A stretch of 46,852 nt of DNA, from NCBI GenBank assembly GCA_022451045.1, contig JAKUOW010000012.1, positions 1-46,852 of the forward strand, read 5' to 3'. This DNA comes from Pirellulales bacterium. Its GTDB lineage: Bacteria > Planctomycetota > Planctomycetia > Pirellulales > Pirellulaceae. The position numbers were made by a program, and so were the translations under genes. The number at the start of each line of letters is the position of its first letter. Position 1 is the first letter of the stretch. Below the pieces are notes generated by a model. That model did no database searches and was not told the DNA's origin. It was given only the letters and a program-made list of their open reading frames with translations. Below, piece after piece: positions 18,927 through 27,213 of the stretch.

Positions 18927-19247
18927 ATGAGCAATAACAATAACACATCATCAAAACTTGACCTCGCTCCGCATCAGGTCGTCCTGCGTCCATTGGTAAC
19001 GGAAAAAGGTGTTCATCGAAGTACGCGATACAACCAGTATGCGTTCGAAGTGAATCCACTTGCTGACAAATCACAGATTCGTGATGCAATTGAAGTGTTG
19101 TATCCAAACGTGAAGGTCGTGAGTGTAAACACCCAGAATCGAAAAGGGAAAGCCCGTCGTTATCGATACAAGATGGGAAAGACCAAGAACTGGAAAAAGG
19201 CAATTATCACGATTGATCCTGAACAAGGAGCAATTGAGTTGTTCTAA
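18927..19247 (+). CDS. rplW: 50S ribosomal protein L23
   Basis: L23 lies at the tunnel exit and is the docking point for trigger factor and SRP. The 106 residues include VVLRPLVTEKG, YAFEVNPLADKSQIRDAIE, and VVSVNTQNRKGKARRYRYKM with GKTKNWKKAIITI. The short Asn/Ser N-terminus is slightly extended relative to E. coli. Its position between rplD and rplB is canonical. The ribosome binding site is weak. Confidence 0.97.
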   Translation: MSNNNNTSSKLDLAPHQVVLRPLVTEKGVHRSTRYNQYAFEVNPLADKSQIRDAIEVLYPNVKVVSVNTQNRKGKARRYRYKMGKTKNWKKAIITIDPEQGAIELF

Positions 19248-19328
19248 GGCTACTGAGCCGCTGGGACAAACAAGGTGATTTTGCAACAGGGATAAGAATC
19301 TAGAAAAGAAAGTATCTAGAGAAGAATC

Positions 19329-20189
19329 ATGGGAATTCGATTTTACAAGCCGATAACGCCAGGGCGCCGTGGTGCAAGTGTCAGCGACTTTGCTGATCTA
19401 ACCAAAGGTGCGGAACCTGAAAAGTCTCTGCTTCGCCCCCTTAAGAAAAAGGGCGGTCGAAATAACCAAGGTAAGATCACTGTTCGCCACCGAGGTGGGG
19501 GCCACAAGCGTCGCTACCGCCTGATCGATTTTAAGCGAACAAAGGATGGAATTCCGGCGAAGGTTGCAAGCATTCAATATGATCCAAATCGTAGTGCACG
19601 CATCGCCCTGTTGCATTACACCGATGGTGAGAAGCGATACATCATTTCACCTGATGGACTTCAGGTCGGGCAGCAGGTAATTAGCGGTGAGAAATGTGAT
19701 CCGGAAATCGGTAATTGCATGCCTCTGAGTTCGGTGCCCCTTGGAACTGAAATTCACAACGTAGAATTGCTTCCCGGTCGCGGCGCCGTAATGTGCCGAA
19801 GTGCCGGTACAAGTGCTACGCTCATGGCACGCGAATCAAACTGGGCACAGATTTCTCTGCCAAGCGGTGAAATCCGACGTATCCCTAGTGCCTGCAGAGC
19901 CACGATTGGCAAAGTTGGTAACACGGAACACGGCAGTATTTGCCTCGGTAAAGCTGGCCGTAAGCGATGGCTTGGTCGCAGGCCACATGTTCGTGGTACC
20001 GCGATGAATCCTGTCGATCACCCGCACGGTGGTGGTGAAGGTCGTACAAAGGGTGGTCGCCATCCGGTGAGCCCAAGTGGTGTACCGGCTAAAGGTGGTG
20101 CCACACGTCAGCGTCGCAAGACATCCAATGCAGCAATTGTTCGTCGTCGTCGTACACGTCGATACGGCCAATTGAAACTGCCGAGCTAG
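19329..20189 (+). CDS. rplB: 50S ribosomal protein L2
   Basis: L2 is among the most conserved large-subunit proteins and is needed for subunit joining and peptidyl transferase activity. The protein is 286 residues. The N-terminus [15 protein letters not shown] is a variant of the usual start. The signature [19 protein letters not shown] with its histidine is intact, as is the basic C-terminal tail with [10 protein letters not shown]. The central RNA-binding region (GGGHKRRYR) is normal. The AGAAGAATC site precedes the ATG. Confidence 0.98.
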   Translation: MGIRFYKPITPGRRGASVSDFADLTKGAEPEKSLLRPLKKKGGRNNQGKITVRHRGGGHKRRYRLIDFKRTKDGIPAKVASIQYDPNRSARIALLHYTDGEKRYIISPDGLQVGQQVISGEKCDPEIGNCMPLSSVPLGTEIHNVELLPGRGAVMCRSAGTSATLMARESNWAQISLPSGEIRRIPSACRATIGKVGNTEHGSICLGKAGRKRWLGRRPHVRGTAMNPVDHPHGGGEGRTKGGRHPVSPSGVPAKGGATRQRRKTSNAAIVRRRRTRRYGQLKLPS

Positions 20190-20256
20190 GTGAAAGCAAC
20201 GCGATTATTTACAGAAGACACACATATTTAATTAGTATTTCCAAAAAAGGTAATTC

Positions 20257-20526
20257 ATGAGTCGGTCACTGAAAAAAGGCCCGTTCGTCGATCTCAAGTT
20301 GTATCGCAAAGTCGAGAAGCGACTTGACAGTGGAGATAAATCACCGATTACGACTTGGGCGCGTGCTTGCACGATCGTACCGGAATTCGTTGGTTTTACA
20401 TTCATGGTTCATAATGGTCGCCAGCACCTAAAGGTGCTTGTGACTGAAGATATGGTCGGACATAAACTCGGTGAATTCGCCCCCACACGTACCTTTCGTG
20501 GTCACGGTGGTAAGGGAAGCCGCTAA
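20257..20526 (+). CDS. rpsS: 30S ribosomal protein S19
   Basis: S19 is a 30S head protein near the A-site tRNA and the inter-subunit bridge. The 89 residues include [33 protein letters not shown] and [10 protein letters not shown], the standard family blocks. Start and end are typical, with an AAAAAGG site upstream. rplV begins 22 bases later. Confidence 0.98.
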   Translation: MSRSLKKGPFVDLKLYRKVEKRLDSGDKSPITTWARACTIVPEFVGFTFMVHNGRQHLKVLVTEDMVGHKLGEFAPTRTFRGHGGKGSR

Positions 20527-20548
20527 CTCCTGCTAGAGGTTGCATATT

Positions 20549-20953
20549 ATGGCAAACACAGGACAACGAAAAACAAAACGTAAAAATCAAAAAGCTGAAT
20601 CTGGTTATTCCGCTTCGCACCGATATGCTCGGATTGCACCACGTAAGGTGCGGCCGGTCGCTGACTTGGTTCGCGGAAAGTTCGCCGTCGAGGCGTTGGA
20701 GATTTTGCAGTACCAACCACAACGTGGAGCGAAGATGCTTTACAAGGTGATCGAGAGTGCGTTGAACAATGCACAAAACCCCGATCAGCCTGGTGGAGCT
20801 GCTCGAACTGCAAACCTACGCGTTGCAAATGTTCAGGTTGATGGTGCACCCATGTTTAAGCGTCTGCGGCCAAGAGCTCGTGGAATGGCGTTCATGATTA
20901 AGAAGCGACTCAGTCACATTAACGTGACGCTTGCTGAAACATCAGACGAGTAA
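20549..20953 (+). CDS. rplV: 50S ribosomal protein L22
   Basis: L22 spans the subunit and forms part of the exit-tunnel constriction with its beta hairpin. The 134-residue protein shows RYARIAPRKVRPVADLVRGK, ALEILQYQPQRGAKMLYKV and the hairpin RPRARGMAFMIKKRLSHI. The ATG at 20549 lies nine bases after AGAGG; an in-frame TTG at 20540 touches that site and is unlikely. The basic N-terminal 20 residues form a short extension. It lies between rpsS and rpsC as usual. Confidence 0.97.
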   Translation: MANTGQRKTKRKNQKAESGYSASHRYARIAPRKVRPVADLVRGKFAVEALEILQYQPQRGAKMLYKVIESALNNAQNPDQPGGAARTANLRVANVQVDGAPMFKRLRPRARGMAFMIKKRLSHINVTLAETSDE

Positions 20954-21014
20954 CCACAGGTTCAGAATTTAAGTTAACTGGAATTAGGTAACCAACAGGA
21001 AAAGTACCAATAAG

Positions 21015-21692
21015 ATGGGTCAAAAAGTCAATCCAATTGGTTTTCGTACGGGTGTCGTAAGAGGATGGCAAAGTCGGTGGTATGCATCGAAACAAGAGTT
21101 CGCCTCTCTGCTTCTTGAAGATAAGAAGATCCGTGACTTCATTAAGAAGCACCCCAAGAAAACCCAATACCGCAATGCCGGTATCGATCGTATTGAAATT
21201 GACCGCACGCGTGACGAAGTTCGAGTTGTGCTTCATGTCGCTCGGCCAGGATTGATTATTGGTAAAAAAGGCCAGGAAATTGAAATTCTTCAAGAGGAAC
21301 TTCAAAACCTCGTTGGTCGTCGCATTAATCTGAAGATTGAAGAGATTTCGCGACCTGAAATACATGCCCAGTTGGTCGCAGAAGATATTGCTGGTCAATT
21401 AAGCAAGCGAGCAAGTTTCCGCCGAACCATGAAGCGTTCGATGGAGCAAACCATGGATGCTGGTGCTAAGGGTATCAAGATCCAACTTGCCGGTCGACTT
21501 GGTGGGGCTGAAATGGCTCGCCGTGAAACGCAGATCACCGGATCAATTCCGCTGAGTACCCTGCGTGCAAAGATCGACTATGGATTCACAGAAGCCTGGA
21601 CCGCCCAGGGACATATTGGCGTTCAGGTTTGGATAAATCAGGGTTTCTATAAGGGAGACGACTCCGATGGCGTTGATGCCCAAACGGATTAA
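21015..21692 (+). CDS. rpsC: 30S ribosomal protein S3
   Basis: S3 forms the mRNA entry region and has helicase activity with S4 and S5. The 225-residue protein begins MGQKVNPIGFRTGV. The KH domain has PGLIIGKKGQEIEILQEEL, the GxxG loop reading GKKG. The C-terminal domain includes GRLGGAEMARRETQITGSIP. The last 26 bases overlap rplP, implying translational coupling. The length is typical. Confidence 0.98.
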   Translation: MGQKVNPIGFRTGVVRGWQSRWYASKQEFASLLLEDKKIRDFIKKHPKKTQYRNAGIDRIEIDRTRDEVRVVLHVARPGLIIGKKGQEIEILQEELQNLVGRRINLKIEEISRPEIHAQLVAEDIAGQLSKRASFRRTMKRSMEQTMDAGAKGIKIQLAGRLGGAEMARRETQITGSIPLSTLRAKIDYGFTEAWTAQGHIGVQVWINQGFYKGDDSDGVDAQTD

Positions 21693-22083
21693 GCACCGAA
21701 AAGTTCAACGAGGACGCATCAAAGGTGATGCGACTCGTGGAAACACCGTCGTATTCGGCGACTTCGGATTGCAGTCCTTAGAACCAGGTTGGGTGAAAGC
21801 CCAAACGATCGAAGCTGGACGTATTGCTGCTCAGCAGTACATCCGTGGCGAAGGAAAGTTGTACGTGCGTATGTTCCCTCACCGATCCATTACCTCCACT
21901 CCGCTGGAAACAAGAATGGGTAAAGGTAAGGGTGAACCTGAAGCATGGGTAGCAACGGTTAAGCCAGGTACGATCCTGTACGAAATTGGTGGTGTAAGTG
22001 AGCAGCAAGCCAAGATTTGCTTTGCACGTCTCGCTCACAAGATGCCGGTCAAGGTCAGGATGGTTAGACGTCGCCCAATGTAA
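21667..22083 (+). CDS. rplP: 50S ribosomal protein L16
   Basis: L16 helps position A-site tRNA at the elbow and central protuberance. The 138-residue protein begins MALMPKRIKHRKVQRGRIKG, as in many bacteria, which supports the ATG at 21667 over 21676. Family blocks GDFGLQSLEPGWVKAQTIEA and FPHRSITSTPLETRMGKGKG are intact. The start overlaps the last 26 bases of rpsC and a GGGAG site lies inside rpsC. Confidence 0.98.
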   Translation: MALMPKRIKHRKVQRGRIKGDATRGNTVVFGDFGLQSLEPGWVKAQTIEAGRIAAQQYIRGEGKLYVRMFPHRSITSTPLETRMGKGKGEPEAWVATVKPGTILYEIGGVSEQQAKICFARLAHKMPVKVRMVRRRPM

Positions 22084-22148
22084 GTGGCTGACCAAAGGGC
22101 TTATTAGTAATAAACACTTAAGAGAAGAATACGCAAACGAGATTAACA

Positions 22149-22364
22149 ATGGACGCGAGCAAGCTAAGGGAACTCAGTGATAACGATCTCCAGCAGGAAC
22201 TGGATGATGCGTCACGGCAGTTGTTTGAATTGCGTGTGCAATCACAGGCAGAACGACTGGACTCACCGAGTCAAATCAAAGCAAAGCGGCGACTTATCGC
22301 GCGAATTAAGACAATTCAGCATGAGCGTGCTCAACAGCAACCGGAAGAAGCTGTAAGCGAATAA
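22149..22364 (+). CDS. rpmC: 50S ribosomal protein L29
   Basis: L29 is a small two-helix protein at the tunnel exit beside L23. The 71 residues contain the standard LRELSDNDLQQELDD opening and ELRVQSQAERLDSPSQIKA helix-turn region. It falls between rplP and rpsQ as expected, and nothing is unusual except a short Gln/Glu tail. Confidence 0.96.
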   Translation: MDASKLRELSDNDLQQELDDASRQLFELRVQSQAERLDSPSQIKAKRRLIARIKTIQHERAQQQPEEAVSE

Positions 22365-22450
22365 ACAATCATCATAACGGACGGATTCGAGCGATACCGA
22401 ATAAACCCAGATCTAACAAACGATCACTTTAAACACAGATAAGACAAATC

Positions 22451-22948
22451 ATGCCAAAGAAAGTAGCAGTCGGCGTTGTAACAAACGACAAGATGGATAA
22501 GACACGTCGTGTTGAGATCCATCGTAAAGTGCCGCATCCGGTGTATGGAAAATACATCCGCAAACGGACCGTTTGCTTTGTTCATGATGAAGAAAACGAG
22601 TCCAATGCCGGTGATACTGTCGAAATTATCGAAGCAGCACCACGCAGTAAGCAAAAGCGATGGGATTTGGTTCGTATCGTAACTCGCACTACAGAAGTTG
22701 ATCTGGCTGCCATGCGATTGGCTGATGCTGTTGATAAGGAAGATGCTGAAGCCGCACAGGCTGAATCCACACAGGCTGTTGCGGAAGAAGTCGCAGCTGA
22801 AGAGACCGCTTCGCAAGAAGTTGTAGCTGAAGAAAATACTGCAGAAGAAACAGCAAGTGAAGAAGTGGCAGAAGAAGCCGCATCTGACGAAGACACTGGT
22901 GGAGAAGATGCTGCTGATAACGATGATGAAGAGATCAGCGAAGAGTAA
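22451..22948 (+). CDS. rpsQ: 30S ribosomal protein S17 with acidic C-terminal tail
   Basis: S17 is a primary 16S-binding protein of the OB-fold type. Residues 1 to about 85 are ordinary S17: VGVVTNDKMDKTRRVEIHRK, VPHPVYGKYIRKR, and GDTVEIIEAAPRSKQKRWDLV. Typical S17 proteins end there at about 85 residues. Here about 80 more residues follow, rich in Ala, Glu, Asp and Thr and with no Lys or Arg after the first few. This tail has a different, looser repeat (AEE-x-ASEE patterns) from the NusG and L10 repeat. Confidence 0.96.
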   Translation: MPKKVAVGVVTNDKMDKTRRVEIHRKVPHPVYGKYIRKRTVCFVHDEENESNAGDTVEIIEAAPRSKQKRWDLVRIVTRTTEVDLAAMRLADAVDKEDAEAAQAESTQAVAEEVAAEETASQEVVAEENTAEETASEEVAEEAASDEDTGGEDAADNDDEEISEE

Positions 22949-23006
22949 GCAGTAAACGAAAGAGTTAGAACCGGAGTGTTCCGGACGAGTTTATTAGGAC
23001 CGAACA

Positions 23007-23375
23007 ATGATTCAACAAGAAACACGGCTAAGAGTAGCTGATAACACTGGAGCCAAAGAAGTTGGCTGCATTAAGGTGCTTGGTGGCTCCCGTAGACGAT
23101 TTGCCGGATTAGGTGACGTGATTGTCTGCAGTGTAAAGAGTGTGATTCCTGGTAGCGATATCAAGAAGAAGACGATTTGCCGAGCAGTTATTGTCCGTTG
23201 TAAACAACCTACACGTCGCGCTGATGGCAGTTACATCCGTTTTGACAGTAATGCAGTTGTCATCATCGGCGATGACGGTGAACCACGTGGCACGCGTATT
23301 TTCGGTGCTGTGGCTCGTGAATTACGAGAACGTAATTTTATGAAAATCGTTAGCCTCGCAAGTGAGGTGGTGTAA
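23007..23375 (+). CDS. rplN: 50S ribosomal protein L14
   Basis: L14 forms an inter-subunit bridge and binds the silencing factor RsfS. The 122-residue protein is standard: [19 protein letters not shown], then [14 protein letters not shown], and [20 protein letters not shown]. It begins the spc block. rplX starts three bases after the stop, so the two are probably translationally coupled. Confidence 0.98.
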   Translation: MIQQETRLRVADNTGAKEVGCIKVLGGSRRRFAGLGDVIVCSVKSVIPGSDIKKKTICRAVIVRCKQPTRRADGSYIRFDSNAVVIIGDDGEPRGTRIFGAVARELRERNFMKIVSLASEVV

Positions 23376-23378
23376 GTC

Positions 23379-23720
23379 ATGAAGATCAAGATAGACGACC
23401 AGATTGAAGTGATCCGAGGCGAATCCCGTGGCCAACGTGGTCAGGTGATCGACGTGGATCACGCCAGTAACAAAATCAAAGTGGAAAAGCTGAACACGGT
23501 TAAGAAGGCTGTGCGACCAAGTCAGGCTAACCCGCGTGGTGGCCATATTGAGATCGAAATGGCCTTTGATGCTTCCAATGTAATGCTCGTTTGCCCACAC
23601 ACCAACGAACCAACACGTGTTGGCATTCGGACAAACGATGATGGCAGCAAAGTAAGGTTCAGTAAGAAGAGCGGAAAAGACATTGATGTAGTTCGTCCCG
23701 GAGCCGGATACGGTAACTAA
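23379..23720 (+). CDS. rplX: 50S ribosomal protein L24
   Basis: L24 initiates 50S assembly and sits near the tunnel exit. The 113-residue protein has a KOW motif (DQIEVIRGESRGQRGQVIDV), the GGHIEIEMAFDASNVMLVCP block and GIRTNDDGSKVRFSKKSGKDI. The KOW domain is intact. A 123-base gap to rplE follows in which I see no gene or strong hairpin. Confidence 0.97.
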   Translation: MKIKIDDQIEVIRGESRGQRGQVIDVDHASNKIKVEKLNTVKKAVRPSQANPRGGHIEIEMAFDASNVMLVCPHTNEPTRVGIRTNDDGSKVRFSKKSGKDIDVVRPGAGYGN

Positions 23721-23843
23721 CACCAGCTACATAAAAACGAGTAACAAGGAACTTCCTCAGCCGATTACAAAAACCCTCAATAAGCATCAACAAATAGAAC
23801 CGGTGCAACGACAGGATTCGGTAATCGTACAGGGAATAAAACG

Positions 23844-24407
23844 ATGAAACCTAGACTTCAAGAAAAATACGAAAACGAGATTCAGTCTTCCTTAGCTGGT
23901 AGCCTTGGTCGCAAGAACATCTTGTCGCTGCCACGCTTACAAAAGATCGTCGTCAATATGGGTGTTGGCAGTGCGATTCAGGAGAAAAAGCATCTCGAGT
24001 CCGCCGTTTCAGCCATGGTTGAAATCACCGGACAACAACCGATCATCACGAAAGCCCGTAAGTCGATTGCCGGCTTCCGCCTTCGTGAAGAAATGCCGAT
24101 TGGCTGTAAGGTCACCTTACGTCGCCAACGGATGTATGAATTCATGGATCGATTGATTTCGATCGTGATTCCTCGTGTTCGTGACTTCCGTGGTATTAGC
24201 CGTACTGCTTTTGATGGTAACGGCAATTACAGCATGGGATTGACCGAACAACTTGTATTCCCCGAATTGAATCCGGATAAGTATCCAGTGATTCAGGGAA
24301 TGAATATTACATTTGTCACCTCCACCAACTGTAATGACGAAGCATTGCAGTTACTCGAACAGTTTGGAATGCCGTTTGAGCGTGTAGATGACGAACAGGA
24401 AGGTTAA
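23844..24407 (+). CDS. rplE: 50S ribosomal protein L5
   Basis: L5 belongs to the 5S RNA-protein complex of the central protuberance. The 187-residue protein shows LPRLQKIVVNMGVGSA, TKARKSIAGFRLREEMPIGC and the RVRDFRGISRTAFDGNGNYS signature. Its ends are typical with a Glu/Asp-rich C-terminus. No unusual features were seen. Confidence 0.98.
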   Translation: MKPRLQEKYENEIQSSLAGSLGRKNILSLPRLQKIVVNMGVGSAIQEKKHLESAVSAMVEITGQQPIITKARKSIAGFRLREEMPIGCKVTLRRQRMYEFMDRLISIVIPRVRDFRGISRTAFDGNGNYSMGLTEQLVFPELNPDKYPVIQGMNITFVTSTNCNDEALQLLEQFGMPFERVDDEQEG

Positions 24408-24461
24408 ACCTAAATCCGCCTGCTTGTCAGGTGGGCCCCAAGTTAACTGGAAGGGTTAAAC

Positions 24462-24647
24462 GTGGCCAGTAAATCCAAAATCGCAAAAGCGAAACGTAAA
24501 CCGAAGTTCTCATCCCGTCAGGAACAGCGATGTCAGTTGTGTGGTCGACCGCGTGCGGTTTACCGCAAGTTCGGCATATGCCGAATCTGCTTCCGTAAGT
24601 TGGCTGATCAGGGATTGATTCCCGGTGTTCGTAAGGCGAGCTGGTAA
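24462..24647 (+). CDS. rpsN: 30S ribosomal protein S14, zinc-binding type Z
   Basis: S14 is a small 30S head protein. The 61-residue length and two CxxC pairs (CQLC and CRIC, four cysteines) define the zinc-binding type Z form. Signature [20 protein letters not shown] is present. The GTG at 24462 is preceded by GGAAGGG, supporting it over later codons. In genomes carrying type Z, a zinc-free long S14 is sometimes encoded elsewhere; none is visible here. Confidence 0.97.
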   Translation: MASKSKIAKAKRKPKFSSRQEQRCQLCGRPRAVYRKFGICRICFRKLADQGLIPGVRKASW

Positions 24648-24662
24648 AGGAACTTAATAACC

Positions 24663-25055
24663 ATGATGACCGACCCCATTGCCGACATGTTAACGCGTAT
24701 TCGCAACGCTGTGCGTGTCGAGCACCCAACCGTCGATATCCCATCGTCCAAAGTAAAGCGTGGCGTCGCTGACGTTCTAAAACGCGAAGGATATATATGG
24801 GATTGGGAAGAAGTTGAAGAGCAACCTGTAAGTGCTTTAAGGCTAGTCCTTAAATACCCCGGTGGCGAGTCCGTGATCCAGAAGATCCAACGCGTCAGTA
24901 AACCAGGGCGACGTGTTTACAACCGCTCCAAGGACCTTCGACCTGTGCTGAACGGACTTGGTATATCCATTATCAGTACCAGTTCCGGCGTACTTAGTGA
25001 TCGTGAAGCACGATCGCAAAATATCGGTGGTGAAGTACTCTGCCAAATCTGGTAA
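24663..25055 (+). CDS. rpsH: 30S ribosomal protein S8
   Basis: S8 organises the central domain of 16S rRNA and in E. coli represses the spc operon. The 130 residues include DPIADMLTRIRNAVRVEHPTV and the C-terminal ISIISTSSGVLSDREARSQN, GGEVLCQIW. Two ATG codons in succession start the frame (24663 and 24666). Its end is typical, and rplF follows after 65 bases. Confidence 0.98.
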   Translation: MMTDPIADMLTRIRNAVRVEHPTVDIPSSKVKRGVADVLKREGYIWDWEEVEEQPVSALRLVLKYPGGESVIQKIQRVSKPGRRVYNRSKDLRPVLNGLGISIISTSSGVLSDREARSQNIGGEVLCQIW

Positions 25056-25120
25056 CCAACCAGAGGTTTAGAGTTTTACTATACATTAGTCCACATTTGT
25101 TAACCAAAACGAGTTGAACC

Positions 25121-25663
25121 ATGTCACGTATTGGCAATAAACCCGTTCCCGTCATTGACGGAGTACAAGTGAGCGTAAATGGCTCAACCGTCTCCGTTGA
25201 AGGTCCAAAAGGGAAGCTCTCCATAGAGCACCGGCCTGAAGTAAGCGTTAACTACGACAGTGAATCCAAAGAGATTGTCGTTTCCCGAACTAATGATGAC
25301 CGACACTCCCGGGCATTTCATGGGCTTACCCGTGCTTTGCTTGCAAACATGGTGTACGGCGTCAAAGAGGGATATGAAAAACGCCTGGAAATCGTTGGTG
25401 TCGGCTACGTCGGCCAGGTACAAGGCGATACGCTGAGCCTGCGTGTTGGTCTGGCAAACGAACTTAAAAAGAAGATTCCGGTTGGCTTGGATGTAACCTG
25501 CCCGGATCAAAACCATGTTGTTGTTCAGGGATGTGATAAGCAACTCGTAGGTCAGTTTGCTGCTGAAGTACGTGCACTTCGTAAACCAGAACCATATAAG
25601 GGAAAAGGTATTCGGTACGAAGGTGAATACGTGAAGATTAAACCTGGTAAAGCAGCAACATAA
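25121..25663 (+). CDS. rplF: 50S ribosomal protein L6
   Basis: L6 lies near the sarcin-ricin loop and the factor-binding site. The 180-residue protein has SRIGNKPVPVIDGVQVSV, VEGPKGKL and the C-terminal signature PEPYKGKGIRYEGEYVKIKPG. Both repeated alpha/beta domains are present. Size and ends are ordinary. Confidence 0.98.
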   Translation: MSRIGNKPVPVIDGVQVSVNGSTVSVEGPKGKLSIEHRPEVSVNYDSESKEIVVSRTNDDRHSRAFHGLTRALLANMVYGVKEGYEKRLEIVGVGYVGQVQGDTLSLRVGLANELKKKIPVGLDVTCPDQNHVVVQGCDKQLVGQFAAEVRALRKPEPYKGKGIRYEGEYVKIKPGKAAT

Positions 25664-25715
25664 TAAAGCCTGATCGCAGGTATACGAAATACATTATTAA
25701 CCCGAGGTTAAGACC

Positions 25716-26084
25716 GTGGATAAACAAAAGTTCTTAGGCAAGCAACGTCAGCGACGACGCTTCCATACACGAAAACGAATTCGTGGAACCGCAGATCGGC
25801 CACGAATGTCCGTAAACCGTTCCCACCGCAATATCGAAGTTCAGGTAATTGATGACTTTGAAGGCAAGACACTCGTAAGCGTTAGCAGTCGGGATGGCGA
25901 AACTGGAAGCGGAATCAGCTATGGCGGAAACTGTGATGCTGCTGCAGCTATTGGAAAAGCTGTTGCGGAAAAGGCCATCGCCGCTGGGATCAAGGCTGTT
26001 AAATTTGACCGCGGCGACTCTAGATATCACGGCCGAGTAGCTGCACTAGCTGATGCTGCACGTGAGGCAGGATTGGAACTGTAA
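25716..26084 (+). CDS. rplR: 50S ribosomal protein L18
   Basis: L18 binds 5S rRNA. The 122-residue protein has the basic N-terminal region RQRRRFHTRKRIRGTADRPR, then RLSV-like MSVNRSHRNIEVQVIDD, and ends DRGDSRYHGRVAALADAAREAGLEL, the family C-terminus. The GTG at 25716 follows CGAGG. It lies between rplF and rpsE as usual. Confidence 0.97.
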   Translation: MDKQKFLGKQRQRRRFHTRKRIRGTADRPRMSVNRSHRNIEVQVIDDFEGKTLVSVSSRDGETGSGISYGGNCDAAAAIGKAVAEKAIAAGIKAVKFDRGDSRYHGRVAALADAAREAGLEL

Positions 26085-26156
26085 TCACGGCTGTCGTGGA
26101 ACACGAATCATAAAAGAAAACACACTTATAAACTTATAAATGGGAGCTGCTAAATC

Positions 26157-26636
26157 GTGGCTACAGATTTACGCGGAGAGTTAGTCGATCATACGATCAA
26201 AATCAAGCGATGTGCTGCCGTAGTAAAAGGTGGACGCCGTTTCAGTTTTGCTGCAATGGTTGTCGTCGGAAATGGCAACGGTCGCGTTGGTTGGGGTTAC
26301 GGTAAAGCGAATGAAGTGCCGCCAAGTGTGGACAAAGCTCAGAAACAGGCTGAACGCAGCATGATCGATGTCTCACTAAATGACGACACCATCCCACATT
26401 CAATTCAGGGTCGCTTCGGAGCTGCTAAAGTACTGCTGGTTCCGGCTGGTGCCGGTACCGGTATTATCGCTGGTGCTGCTGTGCGTGCTGTTTGCGAAGC
26501 TGCCGGTATTAAGAATATCCTTACCAAGAGCTTTGGTACGAATAACCCGGTGACGTTGGTCAAGGCCACCATCGATGCACTCTCGAAGGTGCGAAGCGAA
26601 GATCATGTATTCCGCATGAGAGGGGTGGAGAAGTAA
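26157..26636 (+). CDS. rpsE: 30S ribosomal protein S5
   Basis: S5 contributes to accuracy and to the mRNA entry channel. The 159-residue protein shows VVKGGRRFSFAAMVVVGNGN, VGWGYGKANEVPPSVDKA, and the C-terminal GAAKVLLVPAGAGTGIIAGA and VEAAGI-like CEAAGIKNILTKSFG. The stop TAA and the ATG of rplO share one base, so the downstream gene is coupled. No rpmD lies between, as there would be in E. coli. Confidence 0.97.
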   Translation: MATDLRGELVDHTIKIKRCAAVVKGGRRFSFAAMVVVGNGNGRVGWGYGKANEVPPSVDKAQKQAERSMIDVSLNDDTIPHSIQGRFGAAKVLLVPAGAGTGIIAGAAVRAVCEAAGIKNILTKSFGTNNPVTLVKATIDALSKVRSEDHVFRMRGVEK

Positions 26637-27136
26637 TGAAACTGCATGACGTAAATCAGGGAATTCAAAAGAACAAGAAACGCCGGCGTGTCGGGCGTGG
26701 CCCGGGAAGTGGTCATGGCAAAACGGCTGGGCGAGGGCATAACGGCCAAAAGTCACGTGCCGGTTGGTCCCAGCGTGCTACCTTTCAGGGTGGTGCCATG
26801 CCTATGGTACGACGTATTCCAAAACGTGGATTTAATAATAAATTCGCCCTCGAAGTGTTTGCAATCAACGTTAGCCAACTCGAAAAATCATTTGAGGATG
26901 GTGAGACGGGTTCGCCGGAGACACTACGAGAAAAGAACATTGTTAAACCACAGAGTTATGATGTTCTAAAGATCCTCGGAAACGGTGAACTTTCAAAGAA
27001 GCTGAATGTCTCTGCACATCGATTCAGTGCATCAGCAGCTGAAAAAATTGCCCAGGCTGGCGGAAGCACAACCGTGCTACCCGGCAAAGCACCTGTGGTG
27101 AAGGGACAAAAGAAAGCTGACCGGTCCGCCGAATAG
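26636..27136 (+). CDS. rplO: 50S ribosomal protein L15
   Basis: L15 is a 50S core protein. The 166 residues show GRGPGSGHGKTAGRGHNGQK, the Gly/Arg/Lys-rich N-terminus, then QGGAMPMVRRIPKRGFNN and the C-terminal helical region. It overlaps the rpsE stop by one base (TAATG). The C-terminus ends KKADRSAE and is a little longer than in E. coli. Confidence 0.97.
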   Translation: MKLHDVNQGIQKNKKRRRVGRGPGSGHGKTAGRGHNGQKSRAGWSQRATFQGGAMPMVRRIPKRGFNNKFALEVFAINVSQLEKSFEDGETGSPETLREKNIVKPQSYDVLKILGNGELSKKLNVSAHRFSASAAEKIAQAGGSTTVLPGKAPVVKGQKKADRSAE

Positions 27137-27213
27137 AAAATGTCAAACGGAGTGACAACGCTCACCTGTGAATCAGTTCTACAGGTTGCTACTTAAAAGG
27201 ATAACTGTCACCA

